From NCBI GenBank assembly GCA_964500675.1, contig CAZCNY010000002.1:496001-560000 (forward strand): a DNA stretch of 64,000 nt. Reading direction: 5' to 3'. Position 1 is the stretch's first letter. Each line of letters opens with the position of its first letter. Under the pieces are notes generated by a model. That model was not told where the DNA came from. It did no database searches and saw only the letters and a list, made by a program, of their open reading frames with translations. The position numbers were made by a program, and so were the translations under genes. This DNA comes from CAMLJR01 sp964500675. GTDB lineage: Bacteria > Pseudomonadota > Gammaproteobacteria > Pseudomonadales > CAMLJR01. Positions 26,148-34,656 of this stretch are shown one piece after another.

Positions 26148-27338
26148 GTGGCTAAAATTCTGATGATAATGCCGCCGCTGACGGGCCACATTAATCCGGC
26201 GCTGGCGGTCGCCGCACAATTGCAAACGCGCGGTCATGAGATCGCCTGGGCTGTGCACGGCGCGATGGCGGCGGAACGTCTGCCCGCCAACGCGACCTTG
26301 CTATCGCTGCCGGTGGACACTTTGAATCTGGTCCAGAGCCCGCGCGAAGTGCGTGGACTCGAAAGCGTGCGCTTCTTTTATGAGGATTTTTATCTGCCGT
26401 TGGCGCGCGGTTCGCTGTTCCCGTTGGAAAAAATCGTCCGCGAATATGCGCCCGATTTGATTTTTTGCGATCAGCAAATGTTGGCGGGGGCGTTCGTTGC
26501 GCGCAAATTGAATATCCCGTGGATTACCTCGGTGACGACAACGGCGTCGATTCTAAAAATGTCGCCGCAACACGACGCCTGGGTCGCGCAAAAACTGCGC
26601 GAACTCGAAGCGATTTATCCGCTGCCTGAAGCCGTCGAACGTCCCGATTTGTCGCCGTATGGCGTTATTGTTTTTTCCTCATCGCAATTGATTGGCGATA
26701 GCACTGGGTATTTTCCTGCGGATTATCACTTTGTCGGTCCCGCTTACGGCGCGCGTGCGAGCCACGATAATTTCCCGTGGGAAAAACTCGACAACAGCAA
26801 ACGCAAAATACTCATCACCTTGGGTACCGTCAGCCGCGACCGCACGACGCGTTTTTATGACGTCATGATGGCGGTGCTGGCCGGCATGGATATTCAAGTT
26901 GTCATGATCGCTCCCGAAGATCTGGCCGCGAACGCGCCCGCGAATTTTATCGTGCTGCCGCGCGTGCCGCAGTTGCAATTGCTGCCGCTAATGGATGCGG
27001 TGATTTGCCACGCCGGCCACAACACCGTATGCGAGGCCCTCGCGCAAGGTTTGCCGCTCATCGTTGCGCCGATTCGCGATGATCAACCCGTCATCGCGCG
27101 GCAGGTGATCGATGCCGGCGCCGGATTATTTATGCGTTTCGGCAAGGTCACGCCGGCAGCCGCGCGCACCGCTGTCGAGCAAATACTTCACGATGAGAAT
27201 TTACGGTGCAACGCGCAGCGTCTCGCGCAATCATTTGCAGGCTTGGGCGGCGCTGAGCGCGCGGCAAGCATTGTCGATTTGCAATGGCGTAACAGTGAAA
27301 TGATGACTGAGCGAGGACATCAACGTGTTTTTCGTTGA
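26148..27338 (+). CDS. Family 1 (UGT/MGT-like) glycosyltransferase
   Basis: This 396-residue GT-B glycosyltransferase resembles macrolide and sterol glycosyltransferases that move sugars from nucleotide donors to lipophilic acceptors. The N-terminal acceptor domain starts ILMIMPPLTGHINPALAVA, with the conserved His near residue 14. The C-terminal donor domain has ITLGTVSRD near 222 and the signature HAGHNTVCEALAQGLPLIVAPIRDDQ near 287. It starts at GTG 26148, and its last codons overlap the next gene by 14 bases. Its place in the synthase operon implies that the lipid or polyketide product is glycosylated. The sugar is unknown, and no deoxysugar genes lie nearby. Confidence 0.9.
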   Translation: MAKILMIMPPLTGHINPALAVAAQLQTRGHEIAWAVHGAMAAERLPANATLLSLPVDTLNLVQSPREVRGLESVRFFYEDFYLPLARGSLFPLEKIVREYAPDLIFCDQQMLAGAFVARKLNIPWITSVTTTASILKMSPQHDAWVAQKLRELEAIYPLPEAVERPDLSPYGVIVFSSSQLIGDSTGYFPADYHFVGPAYGARASHDNFPWEKLDNSKRKILITLGTVSRDRTTRFYDVMMAVLAGMDIQVVMIAPEDLAANAPANFIVLPRVPQLQLLPLMDAVICHAGHNTVCEALAQGLPLIVAPIRDDQPVIARQVIDAGAGLFMRFGKVTPAAARTAVEQILHDENLRCNAQRLAQSFAGLGGAERAASIVDLQWRNSEMMTERGHQRVFR

Positions 27339-28161
27339 AAACAATGGCGTGCGCTTGCATTGCGTAACGCTGGGAAGCGGACCGGCGGTCGTGCTGTGTC
27401 ACGGGCTGGTGTTTGGCAGCATGGCGAGCTGGTATTTTTCCATCGCCTCGAAATTGGCGCAACGTTATCGCGTCATCATGTTCGATAAGCGCGGTCATGG
27501 CAAAAGCGACATGGCGGCTTCCGGCTACGATGTCGATACGCTGGCCGGCGATCTCGCGGCGGTCATCGAACATACGATCGCGCCCGGCGAAGAGGTCACG
27601 TTGATCGGTCATAGCTACGGCGCGCTGGTCGCGCTGCGCTACGCGTTAAATTGTAAACGCGAACTGCGCGATTTAATTCTGGTCGATGCGCCGCTGCCCG
27701 CATCGCGCTATGTATTTCCAAGCTTTGCGAAAATCACTTCGCGCGAGATTTTGGATACGCACCTTGCGGCAATGTTGCCACCGAATCTATCGGCCAGTTC
27801 GCGCCGTATCGGCCGCATCAAAGAGCGTTTGGAGGCGCTGCTGTTGAATAGCAGCCTGCGCACCGATGTCGCTGCCGCGGGCGATATTATCGATGCTGAA
27901 TTGCGGCGCTTGGATACGCCGACCTTATGCATCTATGGACGCCATTCCGATTGCGCTGAAGTGGGGCTTCGTCTCGGCAAAATTTTGCCGCGCGCAAAAC
28001 TCGAATGGATCGAATGCGGCCACTACATCCTGGAAGAGGCACCAGGGGATTTGCTGCACATCATCGAAGCTCATTTAGACAGCCAGGAGTGGCCGGTGGT
28101 GGAGCGCAGAAAACTATTGGCGAACGGATCCTGTTGTAACGAGCGTCGGACCACACGATAA
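27325..28161 (+). CDS. Alpha/beta-fold hydrolase (possible thioesterase or esterase)
   Basis: This 278-residue cytoplasmic alpha/beta hydrolase has the oxyanion motif HGLVFG near residue 26 and the nucleophile elbow GHSYGALVAL near 93. It also has an Asp candidate in IYGRHSD near 208 and the catalytic His in ECGHYILEEAP near 233. It starts at GTG inside the end of the glycosyltransferase gene, a sign of tight coupling. The synthases have no thioesterase domain, so this enzyme is a candidate for releasing the chain from a carrier protein. Hydrolysis of an intermediate is equally possible. The last 30 residues are basic, cysteine-containing and probably disordered. Confidence 0.85.
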   Translation: MFFVENNGVRLHCVTLGSGPAVVLCHGLVFGSMASWYFSIASKLAQRYRVIMFDKRGHGKSDMAASGYDVDTLAGDLAAVIEHTIAPGEEVTLIGHSYGALVALRYALNCKRELRDLILVDAPLPASRYVFPSFAKITSREILDTHLAAMLPPNLSASSRRIGRIKERLEALLLNSSLRTDVAAAGDIIDAELRRLDTPTLCIYGRHSDCAEVGLRLGKILPRAKLEWIECGHYILEEAPGDLLHIIEAHLDSQEWPVVERRKLLANGSCCNERRTTR

Positions 28162-28989
28162 ATGCAAGCCGTAGATACCAACAAGGACAATATTCCCGTT
28201 TCGGCGCTGTACACGTCGGCAACGTGGCATTGGGGGAAATTGCCGTGCGCCGATTTGGTTTTGCCCGAAGGGGCGAAAGCTTTATTTCGCGTCGTCAATG
28301 CATACATGGTGTTGTACCGCTGGCTCAATCCCAAAAAGTTTTCACTGCAACACACACTTCTACATCGGCATACCGCGATCAATCATTTATTGCGCGAGGC
28401 GGCCTGCGCGCAAGTCATCGAAATCGCCGCCGGGTTTTCGCCGCGCGGCAGCATGGTGAGCGCTGATCCCAATGTGCGATATTTTGAAGTCGATCTGCCC
28501 GCTGTCATCGCGCTGAAAAAGGCGCGCTTGCAGAGCAGTGCGGGCGGTGGCACGGTGCTGCAGCGCAATAATTTTATTTTGATGCCGGGCGATATCACGC
28601 AACTCGATTTCGGCGAGTTTCCGCAACAGCGCTCGTTCATCATCACTGAAGGTTTGATGATGTATTTCAACCGCGAGCAGCAAATGCGCATTTGGCGCGC
28701 TATCGCGAGTCATGTCGCGCGCTGCGGCGGCGAGTATGTGTTCGATTATATTCCCACGGATGTCGAACCGCCGCGCAGCGGGTTAGGTGAGCTGTGCAGC
28801 CGTTTGCGTTCGCTGTGGTTGAAGCCGACCTATGCATACGACGCGCGCACGCGCATGCAGATCGCGGCGGACTTACGCGAGGCGGGTTTTTGTCAGGTCG
28901 ATGTATTCAGCAGCGACACTATCGCGTGCAAGTGGCAATTGCCGTACAGCGAAATGAAAACGCGCGTCATTATTTATCGGTGCCGCTAG
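28162..28989 (+). CDS. LCM/PPM-family SAM-dependent methyltransferase
   Basis: This 275-residue methyltransferase resembles the leucine carboxyl methyltransferase/Ppm family, whose members methylate carboxylates or hydroxyls. The SAM site is VIEIAAGFSPRGS near residue 88. It is followed by YFEVDLPAVI near 110, supplying the ribose-binding acidic residue, and ITEGLMMYFNREQ near 155. The ATG directly follows the TAA of the hydrolase. In this operon it could cap a free acid end or a hydroxyl of the product. The exact acceptor cannot be told from sequence. Confidence 0.83.
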   Translation: MQAVDTNKDNIPVSALYTSATWHWGKLPCADLVLPEGAKALFRVVNAYMVLYRWLNPKKFSLQHTLLHRHTAINHLLREAACAQVIEIAAGFSPRGSMVSADPNVRYFEVDLPAVIALKKARLQSSAGGGTVLQRNNFILMPGDITQLDFGEFPQQRSFIITEGLMMYFNREQQMRIWRAIASHVARCGGEYVFDYIPTDVEPPRSGLGELCSRLRSLWLKPTYAYDARTRMQIAADLREAGFCQVDVFSSDTIACKWQLPYSEMKTRVIIYRCR

Positions 28990-28998
28990 GGCATCGCG

Positions 28999-30225
28999 AT
29001 GGACAAAAGGCAGATGCGTTACGAAAGAAAATTATCCGGTGTCGAACGTTTCTCGATGGCGATAAACGAGATTTATCGTTACAACGTCGATGGGCTCGCG
29101 GTTGGCAGCGGCACTATCGACATAGACGAATTGCGCAAGAGTGTGGCTATTGCGGCGCAATCGAATCCCGGCATGCGCGTGCGGCTCAAATCGTTTCTTG
29201 GATTTGCCAAATGGGTCGACAGCGGTGTGCCGCCGGAAGTCGTCGAAGTCGATGCGCCGCAATGGGATTTCAACTCGGAGCAGGGCGCAGAGTTTCTGCA
29301 AGAAGCGTTTACGCCATTGGCGGGCGGTCCCATCGCCAATGTGATTTTGGTTCATGGTAAGGACAAAACCGGCGTGATTTTTCGTGGTTTGCACGCCGCC
29401 GTCGACGGTCGCGCGATCATGCACTGGGGGGCTGAGATTTTTCGCGCGCTGCGCGGCGAGCCTCTGCTCGGCAGCGAATCGACGCTGGTCGATTTTGAGG
29501 TGGCCGAGGGCTTTCGCGACAAATGCGGACTCGATGCCGCAAAGACACAGAACAAAGATGCGCCGCCCGCACCCGCGTACATGCCCGTGGTGCCGCCGAG
29601 TTCGAGTAGCGAAAAAGAGCTGCGATACATGTGGCGCACGGTAATAATTCCGAAGCGCATTACCACAATTCTGCCACGCGCGGCCGTTTATCTTGCGAGC
29701 TATGCGCGACGGCAGGGTGACGGCGTCGTCGGCTTCACGGTACCGGTCGATTATCGCGGTCTGCGCGTGGAGGCGAACAGCACGGGTAATTTAACCGGGT
29801 ATCTGCGCATTCATGTGAGCCCGGACGATACGCCGAAAACCATCATGCAACAGCTCAATCAGCAGATTCGTGCGTATGTCGATTGCCGGTATCCGCTCAT
29901 GGCAAAACCGCTGCGATGGGTACCGCTGCGAATGATCGTGCGCAAATTGAATAAAAATCGCGATACGTTGCTGTACACGCCGAATTCGGAATTGCCCACG
30001 GGCGGACTGGTATCGATGGGGCACAACGATTTGGTCAGTTATTCGACTGCAACTTTTAATTGCGAGCGTTCAATCGGTATTCCAGGCTCGGTGGGCAAGT
30101 TGAATATCGTAGCAGTGAATACTTCCGACAGTACGTATGTGACTTTTTCAGCGCCTGAAAACTACAACCGCGATGGTCAGATCGATCGCATGGTCGACGC
30201 TTTCGCCGCGGAGTTTTCGCGATGA
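28999..30225 (+). CDS. Condensation-fold acyltransferase
   Basis: This 408-residue protein has the chloramphenicol-acetyltransferase/condensation-domain fold used by NRPS condensation domains, PapA and wax-ester-synthase-like enzymes. The catalytic motif reads GLHAAVDGRAI near residue 134, matching HxxxDG. A second region, FTVPVDYRGLR near 250, matches the structural VPVDxR motif of this superfamily. Such enzymes join a carrier-bound or CoA-bound acyl chain to an alcohol or amine. It is coupled to the HlyD gene by an ATGA overlap. Likely acceptors are the glycosylated product or a second chain held on the free carrier protein; this is inference. Confidence 0.8.
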   Translation: MDKRQMRYERKLSGVERFSMAINEIYRYNVDGLAVGSGTIDIDELRKSVAIAAQSNPGMRVRLKSFLGFAKWVDSGVPPEVVEVDAPQWDFNSEQGAEFLQEAFTPLAGGPIANVILVHGKDKTGVIFRGLHAAVDGRAIMHWGAEIFRALRGEPLLGSESTLVDFEVAEGFRDKCGLDAAKTQNKDAPPAPAYMPVVPPSSSSEKELRYMWRTVIIPKRITTILPRAAVYLASYARRQGDGVVGFTVPVDYRGLRVEANSTGNLTGYLRIHVSPDDTPKTIMQQLNQQIRAYVDCRYPLMAKPLRWVPLRMIVRKLNKNRDTLLYTPNSELPTGGLVSMGHNDLVSYSTATFNCERSIGIPGSVGKLNIVAVNTSDSTYVTFSAPENYNRDGQIDRMVDAFAAEFSR

Positions 30226-31583
30226 ATATGGATCGAGTGCTGGCTCAATTAGATCACTTTATCGCGTTGAACCGCATCGACGATGTACCGCTTCGCAGCG
30301 ATTCGGCAACGAAAGAAAAAACAAGAGAGAACGATATGTCAGTCGCTGTACAGAAACAGGAAACATCCGCTAACGAATTCGATATCACGAAATTACGTGT
30401 GCGGCGCGACCCGCTCGCGCAAAAGCCCGAAAACTCATCGAACAACAAACGCTACGCATACATCGCCGCCGGGATAGCGCTGTCGATTGCGGCCTGGTTT
30501 TTATATCCGCACACGATCGCGGTCGAAACCACATCGGTCACCATGGTGTATCCCTCGCAGCAATACACACTGCTCAATGCAACCGGTTATGTGGTGCCGC
30601 AATTAAAAGCGGCGGTCGCCTCCAAAGGCACGGGGCGCTTGGAATGGCTCGGCGTCGCCGAAGGCAGCCACGTCAAAAAGGATGAGGTGATCGCGCGCCT
30701 CGAAAGCCGCGATGTGCGGGCTAACTTCGACAGCGCGATGGCCAATGTCGACGTCGCGCGCGCGGGCGTCGAAGCGGCGTATGTCGAGCTCAAAAATGCC
30801 AATCAGGCATTAGCGCGCGCCAGCACGCTGTACCAAAAAGGTTTTTTTTCGAAAGCAGCGGTCGACGATGCCACCGCGCGCGAACGCAAGGCGAACGCAG
30901 CGGTGACCAGCGCGCGCGCGACGCTCGATGCGGCCGAAGCCAATGCCAGCAGCGCTGAAATCGCTGTCGATTACACGTTGATTCGCGCGCCGTTCGACGG
31001 CGTTATTTTATCGAAAGCCGCCAATATCGGCGATATCGTCACGCCGATGTCGTCGGCGGCGGATTCAAAAGGCGCTGTCGTGACGATGGCCGATATGAGC
31101 ACACTGGAAGTAGAGGCCGATGTCTCCGAATCGAGTCTCGCGCAAATAAAAGTCGATCAGCCCTGCACGATCATGCTCGACTCCATACCCAATCAGCAAT
31201 TTCGCGGTGTCGTGAGCCGCATCGTGCCGACCATCGATCGCGCCAAGGCGACGATTACAACTAAAGTGCGATTCATCGATACCGATCCGCGCATCCTGCC
31301 CGACATGAGCGCAAAAGTGAGTTTTCTTTCGCGAGCGATTACAGCACAGCAGCAGCACGCGGTGATGGCGGTAAATCCACAAGCGCTGGTCGAGCGCGAT
31401 GGCAAGCATGTCGTATTCAGCGTGCAAAATAATAAGGCCGTTGCCGTTGATGTCGTGCCGAACAATACGCTCGGCGATCTCGTCGCTATCAAAGGTGGAT
31501 TGCACGCCGGCGACGCCGTGGTAATGAAGCCGCCAAGACGCATGAGCGATGGCAGCAGGGTTACACTGGAAGCATCGCATTGA
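30222..31583 (+). CDS. HlyD/MacA-type periplasmic adaptor subunit
   Basis: This 453-residue membrane-fusion protein links an inner-membrane ABC exporter to the outer membrane. One membrane segment lies near residues 84-100 (YIAAGIALSIAAWFLY). It is followed by the barrel-sandwich/lipoyl region, a coiled-coil hairpin (about 155-255) rich in Ala and Glu, and beta-barrel domains with IRAPFDGVILSKAANIGDIV near 262. The ATG at 30222 overlaps the previous stop. An internal ATG at 30336, with GAGAG upstream, gives a more usual N-terminus and may be the true start. No TolC-like outer-membrane gene is in the window. Confidence 0.9.
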   Translation: MNMDRVLAQLDHFIALNRIDDVPLRSDSATKEKTRENDMSVAVQKQETSANEFDITKLRVRRDPLAQKPENSSNNKRYAYIAAGIALSIAAWFLYPHTIAVETTSVTMVYPSQQYTLLNATGYVVPQLKAAVASKGTGRLEWLGVAEGSHVKKDEVIARLESRDVRANFDSAMANVDVARAGVEAAYVELKNANQALARASTLYQKGFFSKAAVDDATARERKANAAVTSARATLDAAEANASSAEIAVDYTLIRAPFDGVILSKAANIGDIVTPMSSAADSKGAVVTMADMSTLEVEADVSESSLAQIKVDQPCTIMLDSIPNQQFRGVVSRIVPTIDRAKATITTKVRFIDTDPRILPDMSAKVSFLSRAITAQQQHAVMAVNPQALVERDGKHVVFSVQNNKAVAVDVVPNNTLGDLVAIKGGLHAGDAVVMKPPRRMSDGSRVTLEASH

Positions 31584-31584
31584 T

Positions 31585-32283
31585 ATGAGCGGTCTCATCG
31601 AAATACGCGCTCTCAATAAAATGTATCAGCGCGGCGATCAGCACATCCCCGTCCTCGTCGATATCAACCTCGATATCCTGCGCGGCGATTATGTTTCGTT
31701 GATGGGGCCTTCCGGCTCCGGAAAAAGTACGCTGCTCAATTTGATCGCCGGCATCGATAAGCCGAGCGGCGGCACGATTCATATCGACGGCATCGATATC
31801 GCCAATATCACCGATAACGAACTCGCCGCGTGGCGCGCGCACAATGTCGGTTTTATTTTTCAATTTTACAATTTAATGCCGGTGCTCACGGCGCTCGAAA
31901 ATGTTGAGTTACCGCTGCTGTTGACCAGTCTCGGTAAGCGTGAACGCCGTCAACACGCATCGGCCTTACTGAGCCTGGTCGGTCTCAGCGATCGCCTGGA
32001 TCATTACCCGAACGAATTATCGGGCGGACAGCAACAGCGCGTGGCGATTGCGCGCGCGCTGGTGATGGATCCTATGTTAATCGTCGCCGATGAACCCACG
32101 GGTGACCTCGACCGCTTTTCCGCCGATGAGATTTTAAAATTGCTACAGCGGTTAAACACCGAGCTCAGTAAAACGATCGTCATGGTGACGCACGATCCGA
32201 AATGCGCGGCACAGGCACAGCGTCAGATTCATTTGGAAAAAGGTGTCCTGCGCGGCGGCGGTGCGGCGAGCATGCAGAAATGA
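31585..32283 (+). CDS. MacB/LolD-type ABC transporter ATP-binding protein
   Basis: This 232-residue ATPase drives the exporter formed with the two following permeases and the HlyD adaptor. It shows Walker A GPSGSGKST near residue 40, Q-loop FIFQFYN near 88, signature LSGGQQQRVAIARA near 142 and Walker B LIVADEPTGDLD near 163. The ATG at 31585 follows the HlyD stop by one base; a longer open frame starts 36 bases upstream inside hlyD and is unlikely. Its stop overlaps the first permease as ATGA. MacB/LolD-class ATPases power mechanotransmission-type export rather than transport through the membrane. Confidence 0.94.
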   Translation: MSGLIEIRALNKMYQRGDQHIPVLVDINLDILRGDYVSLMGPSGSGKSTLLNLIAGIDKPSGGTIHIDGIDIANITDNELAAWRAHNVGFIFQFYNLMPVLTALENVELPLLLTSLGKRERRQHASALLSLVGLSDRLDHYPNELSGGQQQRVAIARALVMDPMLIVADEPTGDLDRFSADEILKLLQRLNTELSKTIVMVTHDPKCAAQAQRQIHLEKGVLRGGGAASMQK

Positions 32284-33446
32284 TCAGCAGCTATTTATTT
32301 AAGCTGGTGATAAAAAATATGTGGCGCCATCGCCTGCGCACCACGCTGACGATGCTCGGTATCACCATCGCCATTGTTTCTTTCGGCTTGCTGCGCACCA
32401 TTGTTGATTCCTGGTACGGCAGCGCGGACGCGACCTCGGCGGCGCGCCTCATCACCCGCAACGCGATCTCGCTGGCGTTTCCGCTGCCCATTGCCTACGC
32501 GGAAAAAATTCGCCAGGTGAACGGCGTTTCACACGTAACCTGGTCCAACTGGTTCGGCGGCATATACATCAACGAACGCAATTTTTTTCCGCAATTCGCG
32601 GTGGCTGCCGATAGCTTTTTTGATATGCATCCCGAATTGCTATTATCCGATGCGGAAAAAAAGGCGTTTCAACACGATCACCGCGGCTGCGTTGTCGGCA
32701 AGAGAACCGCCGATAAATACGGGTGGAAAATTGGCGATCAAGTACCGCTGCGCGGCACTATTTATCCCGGCACATGGAATTTCGTGGTGCGCGGTATCTA
32801 TACCGCAGCCGACGCCAAAACCGATACCACGCAATTTATTTTCCATTGGGACTATTTGAACGAGAGTGTCAAAAGCATCGCGCCGAGCCGCGCCGATTCG
32901 GTGGGATTGTTCATCGTGCAAGTCGCCGATTCAAAACAGGCCGCCAGGGTCTCGGCCGCGATCGATAGCCAATTCAAGAACTCGCTCGCGGAAACGCGCA
33001 CCGAAACGCAGCGAGCGTTTCAGCTTGGTTTTGTCGCGATGGTCGATACCATTTTGATCGCGATTCAATCGGTGGCGTTTGTCGTTATCGTGATCATCAT
33101 GGCCGTGGTGGCCAATACCATGACGATGACGGCGCGCGAACGCACGCCCGAATACGCCACGCTCAAAGCGCTGGGATTTCCGGTGCAATTCGTCATCAGC
33201 TTAATCGTCGGCGAATCGATCGCGATCGCGGTTACGGGCGGATTGCTCGGCATGCTGGCGACGTTTCCGGTCGCTCGCGCATTCATGCTGGCGACGGGCT
33301 CGATGTTTTCCTCGTTCGAGATTCGCACCGGCACATTGTTGCAGCAGTTTTTCGCGGCGCTCGCGGTAGGTTTGCTGGCCGCCGTGGTTCCCGCGTGGAG
33401 CAGTGCGCGTATTCGTATCGTCGATGGTTTGCGCGCAATCGCGTGA
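32280..33446 (+). CDS. FtsX/MacB-type ABC permease 1
   Basis: This 388-residue permease has the MacB topology: one N-terminal membrane segment (about residues 20-40), a large periplasmic MacB-core domain, and three C-terminal segments from about 265 to the end. The FtsX domain includes TARERTPEYATLKALGFPVQF near 282. The ATG at 32280 was chosen for its ATGA overlap with the ATPase gene; the upstream in-frame codons lie in that gene. It is probably one half of a heterodimer with the next permease. Confidence 0.9.
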   Translation: MISSYLFKLVIKNMWRHRLRTTLTMLGITIAIVSFGLLRTIVDSWYGSADATSAARLITRNAISLAFPLPIAYAEKIRQVNGVSHVTWSNWFGGIYINERNFFPQFAVAADSFFDMHPELLLSDAEKKAFQHDHRGCVVGKRTADKYGWKIGDQVPLRGTIYPGTWNFVVRGIYTAADAKTDTTQFIFHWDYLNESVKSIAPSRADSVGLFIVQVADSKQAARVSAAIDSQFKNSLAETRTETQRAFQLGFVAMVDTILIAIQSVAFVVIVIIMAVVANTMTMTARERTPEYATLKALGFPVQFVISLIVGESIAIAVTGGLLGMLATFPVARAFMLATGSMFSSFEIRTGTLLQQFFAALAVGLLAAVVPAWSSARIRIVDGLRAIA

Positions 33447-33450
33447 TCGT

Positions 33451-33468
33451 TCGTTAGTTGACTAACGA
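33451..33468. repeat. Short perfect hairpin between the two permease genes
   Basis: TCGTTAGT-TG-ACTAACGA is an 8-base inverted repeat with a 2-base loop, in the 42-base gap between the permeases. It has no U-tract and may tune expression of the second permease or stabilise mRNA. Confidence 0.5.
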
Positions 33469-33488
33469 GTTATTTGCTGGATGAATTA

Positions 33489-34655
33489 ATGGCACTTTCG
33501 CTCGCCTATGTCGCGCGTAACCTGATGGTGCGCAAATTGACGACGACATTTACCGCGTTCGGGATGGCGTTGGTCGTATTCGTGTTTGCGACGGTACTCA
33601 TGATGGCGGAAGGGTTGCGCGAAACGCTCGTGGCCACCGGCAGCCCCGGCAATGTGGTGGTCATCGGACACGGCGCGAATACGGAAGTACAAAGCACGAT
33701 CGCGCGCGACCAAGCGGCGATCGTCGAATCGAATGCCGCCATTGCCAGCGATGCCAGCGGCGCGAAATTGGTATCGAAGGAGCCCGTGCTGCTGCTCAAT
33801 CTGGAAAAACGCAGCAACGGCGATTTAGCCAATGTCACCGCGCGCGGGGTCACCGCAAACGGTTTGTTGTTGCGGCCGCAGGCCAAAATTATCGAAGGCC
33901 GCATGTTTCGTCCCGGCACATCGGAAATTATCGTCGGCCGTTCGATCGCCAATACATTCAAGCATGCGGGACTCGGCGATTCCTTGCGGTTTGCGTTGCA
34001 GGATTGGCGCGTGGTCGGCGTGTTCGATGCGGGGCATAGCGGTTTCGATTCAGAAATTTGGGGCGATGCCGAGCAGATGATGCAGCTGTTTCGACGCAAT
34101 GCGTTTTCGTCGATGTTGTTCCGTTTGATCGATAGCAGACAATTTGGCGCGGTAAAAACTCAGCTCGAATCCGATCCGCGTCTCAATGTATCGGTTAAAA
34201 CCGAAGTGCAATTTTATGCCGAGCAGTCCGAGCAGATGGCGAAATTCATCCGTGTGCTCGGTATCTCGATCACGTTGATTTTTTCCATCGGCGCCGTCAT
34301 CGGTGCAGCGATCACGATGTATGCGAGCGTCGCCAACCGCACCGGAGAAATCGGCACGTTACGCGCGTTGGGATTTACGCGGCGCGCGATTTTGCAGGCG
34401 TTTTTGCTGGAGGCAATATTGCTGGGCGAGCTCGGTGGCATAGTCGGATTATTCGCCGCCTCATTCATGCGTTTCGTGCATGTTTCGACAACCAATGTAC
34501 AGACGTTTTCGGAGATCGCCTTCAACTTTCGCTTGAGCCCGATGATTGCAATGAATGTGGTGGTGTTTGCGTTGCTGATGGGATTGATCGGCGGCTTTCT
34601 TCCCGCCGCTCGCGCTTCGCGCTTGAATATCGTCGATGCGTTGCGAGCGGATTGA
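33489..34655 (+). CDS. FtsX/MacB-type ABC permease 2
   Basis: This 388-residue paralogue of the preceding permease has the same plan: one N-terminal segment (FGMALVVFVFATVLMMAEGL near residue 20), a periplasmic domain, and three C-terminal segments with an FtsX domain (ANRTGEIGTLRALGFTRRAI near 283). The ATG at 33489 follows a GGATG-like site; a TTG five codons upstream is the alternative. Separate genes for two single-chain permeases imply an asymmetric exporter. Confidence 0.9.
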   Translation: MALSLAYVARNLMVRKLTTTFTAFGMALVVFVFATVLMMAEGLRETLVATGSPGNVVVIGHGANTEVQSTIARDQAAIVESNAAIASDASGAKLVSKEPVLLLNLEKRSNGDLANVTARGVTANGLLLRPQAKIIEGRMFRPGTSEIIVGRSIANTFKHAGLGDSLRFALQDWRVVGVFDAGHSGFDSEIWGDAEQMMQLFRRNAFSSMLFRLIDSRQFGAVKTQLESDPRLNVSVKTEVQFYAEQSEQMAKFIRVLGISITLIFSIGAVIGAAITMYASVANRTGEIGTLRALGFTRRAILQAFLLEAILLGELGGIVGLFAASFMRFVHVSTTNVQTFSEIAFNFRLSPMIAMNVVVFALLMGLIGGFLPAARASRLNIVDALRAD

Positions 34656-34656
34656 A

